From positions 46,061,686 through 46,125,685 of the forward strand of contig NC_083604.1 of assembly GCF_029168945.1 (NCBI RefSeq): a stretch of DNA of 64,000 nucleotides, given 5' to 3'. Source of the DNA: Cannabis sativa. Lineage: Eukaryota; Streptophyta; Magnoliopsida; Rosales; Cannabaceae. A model generated the notes under the pieces. The model was given only the letters and a program-made list of their open reading frames with translations, ran no database searches and was not told where the DNA came from. The position numbers and the translations under genes were made by a program. Positions 45,448 to 57,050 of the stretch are shown piece after piece (the stretch's first letter is position 1; every line of letters begins with the position of its first letter).

Positions 45448-45684
45448 ATGTGAAGTATTACTCTGACAAGGAGTTTATAACTTCAAGTTCAATTGCTAAG
45501 ATATTAACTAGGAGTGGATTGAGAAGAGGATTATAGACACTACAACACATCAATAAAGCAGAAGTAAGGTTTTGGTTCAAAATTCATACACAAGTTCAGA
45601 AAATAACAAGTAATGACATATGTTATAGAAATACTAAATCTAACATAGTTTATTTTCCAAGGTTTCCAACATAATGAAATACAG

Positions 45685-45900
45685 TGTCCCGGTAGGCGAG
45701 AGTCAAAGATAACATTAGTTGAATAGAGTTGTCAGCTCATCTAAAATTAAACATTTTAGCAACCTTTTATTCGATCAAAATGAGAATCCAATGTTGTCCC
45801 GGTAGGCGAGAGTCAAGGTTATTCTCATTTTATGAGCTTCCACCATTGTTTCATGTTTTATGAGTTTATCTCTAAGTAGTCACCGTAGGGGAGAGTCTAA
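45685..45900 (-). repeat. Dispersed GGTAGGCGAGAGTC repeats in the E1 leader
   Basis: TGTCCCGGTAGGCGAGAGTC occurs twice and a variant (ACCGTAGGGGAGAGTC) once. E2 has TGTCCCGTTTAGGCGAGAGT at about 57119 and 57233. They are conspicuous because of their GC content in AT-rich DNA. Confidence 0.75.
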
Positions 45901-46464
45901 ATAGAGACGAAAACTCACAAAACACTTATCAAATGAAATCTTACGGTGTTAAAAGTGTTCAAAGAATAACCATCCATAGGGGGACGAAGTCTAGCGTCTC
46001 GAGGTTATATTGAAAAAATTTAACTATTGTAAGACCAACAATGGAGATCGAATATATTTTAATTAAAAGCTCATTATTAAAAAAAATATATATGTATTTT
46101 GTATAATCACTTTATTCGATATTATAATAATGAAAAATTACAAACTAAAGTTGGTTTAAATAAAAAATAAACTTTAATTAATTTTCAATTATTATTTAAT
46201 TCGAAAAATAAATTCGAATAAATATCGAACAAGTTCCATATTATAATAATGAAAAATTACAAATCAAAGTTGGTTTAAATAAAAAATCAACTTTAATTAA
46301 ATTTCAATTATTATTTAAATTTGAAAAATAAATTCTAATTGAAAATGGAACAAATTTGAAAATATCTTGTTTAAGTTGTTTTAGAATAATCTAAAAAATC
46401 AACTTAAATATCTTTCAAATTAGATTTAATTAAATTAAAATTAAGTTATAACCACTTAATTTGA

Positions 46465-46575
46465 AGATATTCCATTTTAAGTTAATATCCGAAAAGATAT
46501 TAACCTAAAAAATATCTAAAATATTTCATTTTAAGTTAATATTCGAAAAGATATTAACTTAAAAAATATTTAAAG
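46465..46575. repeat. 54-bp hairpin-bearing repeat, two copies (E1)
   Basis: Each unit contains TTAAGTTAATAT and ATATTAACTTAA separated by 8 bp, a 12-bp inverted repeat (one copy with mismatches). E2 has three units at 58741-58908. Confidence 0.8.
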
Positions 46576-48101
46576 AATCTTAATAACCAATGCCTAAAAT
46601 TCCTCAACTTAATTTTGAAATTTTAAATCCAAAAGATATTCAGATTTAAGTTGGTTAGTTGTAGATAACTAAATATCAACTTAAATAGGAATATTTAATG
46701 AAAAATTTAAATTAAGCTTCAGAAAGAATCTAGATGGTTATAATTCTATATTTAATTAAATACAAGAAAATACATATAGTTTAGCTTAGAATATAAAATT
46801 CTTTAAACTATGGTTTTCTTAAATTAATTTCAAAATAAATGAAATTAATTATGTTGCTAATCAATTTTATTAGGTTAAACTAGTGTAATTAACCTAGTAC
46901 AGTTATTCAAATCAGGCAAATGGGCCTTCACAATTGGGGTGGTTCATGTGAGGGGGTGCTGGGTTCAGTATGTCGTACCCACTTCTATGGCTCCCAACTC
47001 TCACACAAGGCCCAAAAGAGAGGAATTTAACCTTAAAATGAACAACTGTTATTAATTGAATAGGCCCAAATACTAAATGGGCCTAAATAAAATCTATCAA
47101 GAACTATGCTAATTTATTTAGCAACATCAACCTATATGCATCTATAATGAAAATTAAAAACATAGGCTCACACAGGCACACTTTGGATGGGTCCTATCAT
47201 GTTGCTAGGTCATACACAGATGAAAGAAGATTGTAAATATACCTGTTACAAATTATATACTTGACCAAGGGAGCCATCAGATCATTAGATCTGGCAAAAA
47301 GTAACCATGGCTATTTGCAATCAAGTAATAATAGGTTTTGAAAACTTACACACAAGCTAAAACACATACTCCTGGAACAAGGTTAGCTGGATAGTTGGAT
47401 GTAGGATTTATTTAATTTTAAATTAAATAATTAATTTCGAAATAATTAATTAAATAAAAAAAATATTTTCGAAAATTTAAATAAAAATTTGAATAATTCG
47501 AATTTTTTTTAAAAAAATTTAAATTTAAAATTAAACCTACAATTTTGAAAAATTAAGTTTCAACCAACCTAAATATCATTTCAAAATTTGCTAACTACTT
47601 TTAAAATTTAAATGTTATTTTATAAATAAAAATTAAATAAAAAATTAAAAAAGATAAATGAATATCTTTTTTAGATTTTAAATGTAATTTAAATAAATAA
47701 AATAACAAAATTTAAAAGTTAGCAAAATATCTTACTTCATTTAAAAATTACATGATTATAATTATCTTATTTTAAATTTAAATAAGGTCAAATTATTTAA
47801 AAAAAAATTAATTTAAAATATTTAAAATCTGACCTTAAATTTAAAAATAAGATAAGATATAATCAAATATTAAAAATAAGATAGATTATTAAGCGAAAAA
47901 GATAGATACTAACTATTTTTAAATTCAAATTACAGTAATATCTTGAATTAAATTTAAAAAATATTAAATTAATTCATTATGATAATTATAATTGAATTAG
48001 AAATAGTAATAGTATAAATACAGAACTACACAAAAAATCAGAAGTTAATTCCATGAAAAAGCATGAAAAAACGAAGAAAAACGAAAAATTTGCGAGCTGT
48101 A

Positions 48102-48128
48102 CGGACAGTATGCATTGCATACTGTCCG
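48102..48128. repeat. Perfect hairpin in the E1 leader
   Basis: CGGACAGTATGC, loop ATT, GCATACTGTCCG: a 12-bp perfect stem next to a CGCGCG run. In E2 (about 60427) the left arm is kept but the right arm is replaced. Confidence 0.9.
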
Positions 48129-48519
48129 CGCGCGCAGGATGGGGAGCATGGGCGAGAGAGCTCGGCGTGCGGAGCCCAGTGATTCAGACAAAAATCCTGT
48201 GTGCGCGTGTGCTGTCCGAGGCACAAGCCTCATGCGCGCGTGTGTCCCTGTTGCTCAACCCCGATATTTTTCGAAACTTTAAAAAATCATAACTAATTCA
48301 AATTAAATCAAAATTGAGTTCTGTAAAGAAGTAACTTGCTTAATTTTTTCAATACTATCCAATAAAAATAATTCCAGAAACAGATATTCAATTATGTTTC
48401 ACAAAAATTCAAAAAGACCATTCAATCATCAAATAACACTCAATACAACATGATACCATCCAAAACATCAAACAATCGTTTTAAAGTCCAAATTTCTTGC
48501 AAGCAAATCAATTACCATG

Positions 48520-48531
48520 GATCTGAGGCCA
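48520..48531 (-). other. Primer binding site of E1
   Basis: The minus strand reads TGGCCTCAGATC two bases after the LTR end. It resembles TGGTATCAGAGC (initiator tRNA-Met) with three differences; E2 has TGGCCTCAGAGC at 60802-60813. Confidence 0.6.
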
Positions 48532-48533
48532 GC

Positions 48534-49916
48534 TGTTGGAAATTATTTTACCAGGATCTTAGATCTACTCTCAAGTATGTTTATTAACACCCTAAATATG
48601 AACTTTCTAAAACGATGAAATAAACACATATAAAGTTTAAGAAACCTTACATTGGGTGCAGCGGAATTAAATTACTCCTTCCGTTCAGATCTCTAACCCT
48701 TGTATCCTTTTTGTAGCAGAGTATTATCAAGATCTGAACCTGGATTTGTTTCTCTGAATCCTTGATGCTGAAACTCCTTTGCTGATGATCTTTCTTCACG
48801 ATCTTCCTCACTATGATTGAGGTATTGCTTGCTGTGTGTGGACACTACTATAATCACTAACGTAATTTCGAAATATGAAGGAAGAAGAGAGAGAGAGAGT
48901 GGCGGCCAAGGTAGAGAGAGAAAGGCTCAGGTTTTCTAATTCAAAAGTGTAATTTTTCCTGAAGCCTTCATTATCTATTTATAGCATTCTACTAGGGTTA
49001 GGTTTGAATTATAAGGCATTAAAATAATGAAAATATCAGTTTCAAATGCCTACTAAAGTGGCCGACCATGGCTTGATGGATTTGGGCCTTGCTTTTTGCA
49101 ATTTTGCAATTTTAACACTTTTGTATCTGATTTTCTCAAAAATGTCAATTTTCTAATTCAACCATTTAAATGCCAATTCTAACTATTTAATAACTATAAA
49201 TAATTATTAAATAATATTGTCATTTATCATATTTATTAATTGAACCATACAAAGTATCATAATTAACAAATATGCCCCTATTAACTCTTTCTTTACAATT
49301 TCGCCCTTACTTAGTGAAAATTTCACACATAGACATAGTCTAATTTGAGAATTATAATTGATTAATCAAAACCAATTACATGATTCTTACAAACAATATT
49401 ATCTCAACTAGTGCGGGGACCATGGGTCTATATAACCGAGCTTCCTATAAGTAGATCAAGAATTAAGCACTAAAATTCATTAACTTATTAATTCTTCGTT
49501 GAATCCACGCATAGAACTTAGAACTGCACTCTCAGTGTATAGAATTCTCTATATGTTCCACCATATAGACGCATCATTAGTTATCCATTGTTATAATCCT
49601 AATTTGATCAATGATCCTCTATATGAATGATCTACACCGTAAAGGGATTAGATTACCGTAACACCCTACTATGTATTTTATCCTTAAAACACTTGACCCC
49701 GTATAAATGATATTTCAGCTTATGTGAAATGAGTACTCCACCATTTATGTTCGTTTGGTCAAGCTCGAAGGAGATCATCCTTTGCTTACTAATCGCTAGA
49801 TAGAAGCTATAGATTCCATGTTTATGTTAGCGCTCCCACTCAATTGCACTACCGTGTTCGAAAAATGTACTTATCACCCTGACCTAAAAGTAGGCTTAAC
49901 TAACAAATCAAAGAAC
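48534..49916 (-). repeat. 5' LTR of E1, outer part
   Basis: Begins TGTTGGAAATTATTTT on the plus strand and breaks off at CAAAGAAC, where E2 is inserted. The rest is at 62713-63219. Confidence 0.92.
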
Positions 49917-51138
49917 TGTTGGAAATTATTTTACCAGGATCTTCGATCTACTCACAGTATGTTCATTAACACCCTAAATATGAACTTTCTAAAACGATGA
50001 AATAAACACATATAAAGTTTAGGAAACCTTACATTGGGTGCAGCGGAATAATATGACTCCTTCCGTTTAGATATCTAGCCCTCGATTCCTTTCTATAGCA
50101 GAGCATTATCAATATCTGAACCTGGATCTCTTTCTCTGAATCTTTGATGCTGAAACTCCTTCTTGCTGAAAGTCTTTCTTCACGATCTTCCTCACTATGG
50201 TTGAGGTATCACTTGCTGTGTGTGGGCACTACTCTTACACTAAGAATTTCGAAATTTGAGAGGGAAGAAAGAGAGAGGGAGTGGTCGGCCAGATAGGGAG
50301 AGAGAAGGCTCAGGTTTTTCCGAATCAGAAGTGTCAGAAGAAAAGTGTAATTTTCCTGAAGCCTTCACTATCTATTTATAGCATTCCACTAGGGTTAGGT
50401 TTGAATTATTTGGCATTAAAATAATGAAAATATCAATTTAAATTGCCTACAAAAGTGGCCGGCCATGCTTAGTGGATTTGGGCCTCACTTTTTGCAATTT
50501 TGCAGTTTTATCTTTTCTGCATCTGATTTTCTCAAAAACGCCAATTTTCTAATTCAACCATTTAAATGCCAATTCTAACTATTTTATAACTATAAATAAT
50601 TATTAAATAATATTGTCATCTATCATATTTATTAATTGAACCATACAAAGTATCATAATTAACAAATATGCCCATAAAACTCTTTCTTTACAATTTCGCC
50701 CTTACTTAGTGAAAAAATTCACAAATGGACATAGTCTAATTTGAGAATTATAATTGATTAATCAAAACCAATTACATGAGTCTTACAAGCAATATTATCT
50801 CAACAAGTGCGGGGACCATGGGTCTATATAACCGAGCTTCCAATAAGTAGATCAAGAATTTAGCAATAAAATTCACTAACTTATTAATTCTTCGTTGAAT
50901 CCACGCATAGAACTTAGAATTGCACTCTCAGTATATAGAATGCTCTATATGTTCCACCATATAGATGCATCATTAGTTATCCATTGTTATAATCCTAATT
51001 TGATCAATGATCCTCTATATGAATGATCTACACTGTAAAGGGATTAGATTACTGTTACACCATACAATGTATTTTATCCTTAAAACACTCGACCCCGTAT
51101 AAATGATATTTCAGCTTATGTGAAATGAGTACTCCACC

Positions 51139-53533
51139 TGTAACACCCTAACTAACATAGGCGTATTACGTGATTTTTAAACATGCTGTGCAGCTCGTTG
51201 CTAATCAACGAGGTTTATGAAAAACGTGATTAATTAAAGTTTTTGCTTTTTAATTAAACTTGTAAAATATAATTACAAAAGACTCGGGATCCCGATTAAA
51301 AAATCATTTACAAAAAGTTAACTTTTTATAAAAAATAATTGTCGCCTAGCGACTAGTTACAAAATAGCCTTGCTGTCCCGAGGATCGTACGCTCCAGGCC
51401 TAACCGCCCCGACAACTACAATCTTCATAAGCTCGTTCACGGTCCATCAGCTCTAGCCTTGCCTTTACCTACACATAAACGTAGAACTGTGAGTCGACAG
51501 ACTCAGTAAGAAAAGCATAATAATACTCATACATAAATCCCGGTCATGGTCAGACGCCCATACCCCTGACCATAACCCTAACTGCCGTGTCCAACACGAT
51601 ACTGAGTCCCACTACTGCCGTGTCCAACACGGTACTGAGTTCTGAACGTTCATAGGGACGGTACTATTGACAAGTAACAGCCTGATCGGTCGAACCGGTC
51701 ATACTCCGGCTGCTGGTCATACTCCAGCCTGTACCGACGTGTTACAGTATCCTCCTGATCGGTCGAACCGGTCATACTCCAGCTGCTGGTCATACTCAGC
51801 CTGTACCGACGGGATACGTCAATAGTACGGAACCACCAACCTAATTGTCAGCCTGATCGGTCGAACCGGTCATACTCCGGCTGCTGGTCATACTCCAGCC
51901 TGTACCGACGTGACACAGTATCTGCCTGATCGGTCGAACCAGTCATACTCCGGCTGCTGGTCATACTCCAGCCTGTACCGACGGGATACGGTTGGATGGC
52001 TCGAAGCCAACATACATAACTAATGTAATCTAACAGGCTTCCTACATGCACGCTAAACATGTAATCTACATATGCATACTGTTATACTAATCTTACCTGG
52101 ATTCCGAATTCAGGTGTGCCGGTCAACCTCACTGGAACTTAACTGCCCGGCGGATTACAGGCTCCTAAACCATAAAAATCACAACACTATAAGTGACACG
52201 CTAAATCACTTCCCGGGGACTTAAACTAGGAACTAAAAGTTTCCCTATCGATAAAAAGCATGGCAATACCCCCAAAAACATAAAATCGAGGAAATCTAGG
52301 GTTTCAAAATTTTCCCCAACCGGTAGACCGGTTACCCAACCGAAATTCCAGTTCTGGGAAAATTCAGAACCCCGTCCGGAATTCCAGATGCACAACCGGA
52401 ATTCCGGTTCCTCGCAGGCAGCAAACACAAAAATCCATATCTTGCTCAAATCAACTCCAAATCAAATGAAACCTTCCAGACCTGTTCTATATATCCCCTA
52501 GAACATTATTAAAGTTTCAAAACCACCCAGATTGCACAAGATCAAAAATCACCATTAAAGCTCAAGCTTTGAGTTCTAAACTCAAACTTGAGCAAACCTA
52601 GCTAACATACAATCAAACCAGCTTAAATCTACTTAAACAAGCATAATATAGCCTCTGAAAACAACTAAAAACATCAACAACATCACAGCAACAGATTCAA
52701 GACATTTCTTTCAAAAATCATATTTTTGAGCTAAAAATTCCAAACTTGAAACAAAACAATTAACATGCATTACTAACAGCTTAGATAACTTCAAATTAAC
52801 ATGCTTAAATTACAGAATTTAACAACAAAACACAGCAGCAACAACATCCAAATAATCCATGCATAACTCATCTTTTTCAACATTTTATTCAAGAAAATAA
52901 AGGAAGAGAGCTAGAAATCACATACCACAACAAGAGATCACAATTTAGGATGAAGCTATCTTGAAAATCAATGAAAATCCCAGCCCTAGAATCCCATGCA
53001 ACCAGCCGAGAGAGAGAGGAAAAGAGAGAGAGGTTTTTGAAATTTTTTCTATTTTCTAAGTTTGTAGTTTTTTTTATGAAATGAAATAAAAAGCTTTTTA
53101 AACATAAAGCCACACCATTTCAGCCAATACCAACATAAATAAACATTTATTTTTCAATTACTAAGTCCACTAAAGGACAAAAAGTCATTGGGGCAAAAAG
53201 ACCATTTTGCCCCTCCACACCAAAATCACATAAATAACTCTAAAGGGGTATTTTTGGGAAACTCTAAATTCCCAGCCATTCCCGACATTCCCAATATCTA
53301 ATAAACCGTCCCAAACTACTAACATACTAAGTTGTGATTTCTACTGAGCCAAACACCGAGTTCCAAAATACCGAGCACCGGAATGCAAAATTATGCAAAC
53401 TACTACATGACATAAAAATGCATCTCTGAATTCAATAATAACAGTATAATAAATTATTTAAATAGCTATAAATAATTTCATAATTAATCAAGATTAACTG
53501 CTAATTTCCAAATTAAACTAAGCGGTCTTTACA
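51139..53533 (-). mobile_element. Gypsy-type solo LTR, 2,395 bp
   Basis: TGTAACACCCTAACT...GGTCTTTACA lies between two copies of CCACC (51134-51138 and 53534-53538), at a point where the other Angela-like LTRs read continuously. Minus orientation is likelier, because a leader-like CT-rich stretch follows an A/T-rich possible TATA region on that strand near 53060-53100. No gene; internal minisatellite at 51681-51990. It is the innermost layer of the nest. Confidence 0.85.
51681..51990. repeat. Higher-order minisatellite, four units
   Basis: Units start with CCTGATCGGTCGAACCGGTC at 51681, 51754, 51852 and (one mismatch) 51925 and contain CTGCTGGTCATACTC and CAGCCTGTACCGACG. Spacing 73-98-73 shows a two-unit block duplicated with a 171-bp period. 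Confidence 0.9.
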
Positions 53534-54228
53534 CCACCATATATGTTCGTTTGGTCAAGCTCGAAGGAGATCATCCTTTGCTTACTATTCGCCAGATAAA
53601 AGCTATAGATTCCATATTTATGCTAGCGCTCCCACTCAATTGCACTACTGTGTTCCCAAAAATGTACGTATCACCCTGACCTAAAAGTAGGCTTAACTAA
53701 CAAATCAAAGAACACAAATAGCGTTTCAAGATTGAGCCTAATCATAACAGGATTAAGAACATTTTATCTACGATCAACTAGGCGATATTGACTTGAATAG
53801 ATATTACGATAAGTTTAATAAATCTAAGTCAAAGTTCAATATCGGTCCCTTCCGATGCATACTCCATGCATCCAACCTGAGCTTTACTTTAACCAATGCT
53901 CTGGAAAGAACATAGCACTTCTCCAAATGCAAGTAAACTCTGTTGTAGATTATCATATCAGTAAAACCCTATGTCTGATAAATCTAGGAAACTTTATTCA
54001 CAAAGTCATGTTTACTTTCTAATGTGTTGACGGCACAATAAATAGGATCAAGTATGTGAAAAGGGTTTCGGATGAATTTATACATTATGTACATATCATC
54101 ATGAAATAAATCATTTGAACCATGCAACATTAAATGTTATTTCTGATCTTATATTAATAAGTAAATCTGATTATATTGAAATGAGTTTTATTTAGGGCAT
54201 AAAACCCAACAAACTCCCACTTGCACTA

Positions 54229-57050
54229 ATATAAAACAAAAAGTGCGTTTCAAATAATCTCAACACCTCGATATACAAATCAAGTGTAGTAGTAGTAAAC
54301 TCCTTGTAATAGGATCTGAAAGGTTGAATTAACCACAACCTTTCCTCCACTATTACTCTTCCTTAATCACAAAATCATTGATAATGTGAAATTCCTCCCT
54401 ATATGTCTACTCTCTTGGGATACTGGATTCTATACTTTTGGCAACTACTTTTGGTTAATAGGGAAATAACACTAGTAGTTTAGGCAATTTGGAATGGTGC
54501 CAAAAATGTATAGAACTTTCCTTTGACTGAATAAGTACCTTTCCTGCAACTTTAACATCCAGTCCCTTCCTGGTAGACCTAGAGACTTCAGATAGGTTTT
54601 TACACTTCTCCAAAATCACTATTCCACCCCCAGAGTAATCACCATCTTATCAGAAAGATTTTCTAGCACAAAGGCAAATTTCGAAATCTGATGTGGTGTA
54701 GTCTAAGAGTTTTAAACACACCCTTATAGACTAACATATAGTTCCTCTTCTTAATCTTAAGATTTACTTGATTGTCTTCCAATGTTCTTCTCCTGGATTA
54801 ATCTGATACGTACTCATTACTCGCACTCAACAACAGGTGTTTGGTCTAAGGCATACAAAAGCATATCTAAGACCTCTCACTGTTGATATAAGAAATTCTT
54901 TCATGGCTTTATCTTTTCTGGAATAGTTGAGACTTTTCCTTAGATAAATAAAATCTATGCCTAAGAAGTTGTGAAGCTTCTACAGATTGCCATTAGAAAG
55001 AAAATTCTTCAGCATCTTACTAAAGTAAGTTGCTTGCATTAGAGTAAGTAATTACCAGGTATACCACAAGCCATAGGTTTAAACTCAAACCTATAATACT
55101 AGGAACAGGAAGTTTTGTTAAGTCCATTGAATAGACTTATAAACGAAACTTCCTTTTATGTCCTTGTAATAGAAAACTTTAGGTTATTCCATGTGAATGG
55201 ATTAAACCATAGTTCCATTGGCTTTTCTTCTTAGTTTCTTATCTTGACAATCCATTACTTGTTTAAACTCACAATGGATTTTAATCACTAGTGTCTCCCA
55301 AGTCATAAGAAGTTGAGTTCCTAGAAACTCTCCCACTACAACAAGGTACCCTGAATTATGTCGAAGAAAACTAAATGGTATTGATCTCTTCGGTTGTGAC
55401 AAGACAACAGAGGCAGTGGGATCATCATATGTTAAATAAGATGATAGAACACTTTTGGAATCAAGAAATAAATATCTCCTTTATTTGCTACTTGATTTTC
55501 AGACTTAGTCATTATCTTAGAAAAGTAGTATTTGTTTGAACAAACACTTTCTTATCTATTGACTATGGGATGGTCCACCCCTAATCATTTAGAATAGCTA
55601 ACAAACCATGGTTAACAGTTCTAGCTTTTCTTAAGATTTTGATTAGGTCATCCATGAATCTAGTAATGATTTACATTAAGTATACAACCATTACATCATT
55701 CTGAAATTGTATTACCATAGAAGGATTTAGGCAACGACTAGTAACTAATCATCAATATGCAAATCAAAATTTCTGGGGAGGTAAGTTTGGATATAATTCA
55801 AAAATCAATTTAATGATCTTTGAACTAATCATCAATATGCAAATCAAAATTTTTGGGGAGGTAAGTTTGGATATAATTCAAAAATCAATTTAATGATCTT
55901 TGAACTGCATATCTACTAACTATTTCTCCACCGCTTATCAGTTCGCAAGATCTTTAACCACTTACCTTAATGGTTTTAACCATTGCTAGAAATTAATGAA
56001 ATTTTTTAAACATTTCAAATTTTTTGCTAAAAGGTATAATCTAGAGTTATCGTTTTAAGAATACAACGAAAAATTCATATCCACCCCTGAATGTACATCC
56101 ATCTGCGAATGAGATGAACTACTTTCAGTGGATATAGGCATATTAACTCTTTGCAGAGATTGATCTTGTCAAATCCACTATGATCAAGATACAAATGCCA
56201 TAGATTAATAAAAAAAATGTGGTTGAGTCTTTTGATGACTTAGGTATAGTTACATTAATGAGTTCATAGAATACTGCAAGTGGATCCTGGTCACAGAATA
56301 CCTAACTCATATTCCATACAGTTTGAATCCATTAATAGAAGATGGATATTAAACACTTGAGAAAGTGTAACTGTATTGTATTCTGGAATTAGAAATATAA
56401 GAAAATTTCTGTTTGGAATCTAAAATTAAAGTCAAAGACTTAAATTTATACCAAATATAATGAGTAATTCTATCTTGGACCACCACTACTAATTTAAATC
56501 TAAGTCTGATTTGCCCATACAAGTAGGAGATTTCTAAGATTGAGGATTTATATCAATTGGGAATAGAATTTTGGGATTATAATCATATGCGTCATTTAAT
56601 TTCTTAAGAGAAAATATAATGACATTAAATGATATATAGACCATTCATCCAATGATATGTTATTGAGCTAATTCGAAATGAATAGGCTAAGAGGAATAAG
56701 GATAATTTTGTTGTTTAAATAAGAATCCAACGATGCTTCGATTAGTGAAAGTCAAAGTAATCTTATTTATATAATCTTCTTGTTTCATATCGTAAAAATA
56801 CTAGTCTAAGGTTTCATCTATTGATGAACAGCTAGATGTCGCATATACAATATTTATCTTTCGATATCTAACACTATTATGTATGTCTAATGGTGAAAAT
56901 CCACTAGGGATTTATCTCATTAGATAAACAAGCCAAGTTAGACCAACAATGAAGATTCGAAATTAAACTACAACTTAATAACAGAAAATAACATGGTTCA
57001 ATATAAATTCATACACAATTCAGAAATTATAAACATATAGCAAGTAGGAA
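54229..57050 (-). pseudogene. Severely eroded copia pol of E2
   Basis: No frame over ~66 codons survives, but the sequence is collinear with E1 pol. For example, plus-strand TTCCAATGTTCTTCTCCTGGATTAATCTGATACG parallels the E1 segment near 41940, and ATCAGTTCGCAAGATCTTTAA parallels 43685. Many indels are visible. RNA from this copy could not encode reverse transcriptase. Confidence 0.75.
55744..55903. repeat. 80-bp tandem duplication in eroded pol
   Basis: Both copies begin ACTAATCATCAATATGCAAA and end AATGATCTTTGA; a single base differs. Confidence 0.92.

Larger units (their letters stand above)
45448..48533 (-). other. E1 leader: 3.1 kb AT-rich non-coding tract in place of gag
   Basis: This lies between the 5' LTR/primer site and protease, where gag is expected, but no capsid or CCHC frame is present. 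It contains repeated TGTCCCGGTAGGCGAGAGTC strings (45685, 45795; a weaker one near 45878), a duplicated hairpin unit at 46465-46575, long A/T tracts, and a GC-rich patch at 48090-48260. The tract is collinear with 57110-60815 in E2, so it is a feature of the family rather than random decay. Confidence 0.7.
49917..54211 (-). repeat. 3' LTR of E2 (interrupted by a solo LTR)
   Basis: Runs from TGTTGGAAATTATTTT to ATAAAACCCAACA on the plus strand and is followed by the family purine tract (minus strand). Confidence 0.9.

Noticed and set aside
48038..48292. Overlapping frames in the GC-rich patch of the E1 leader
   Set aside because: The frames are short, present on both strands, and not conserved in E2, where the patch has a different sequence.
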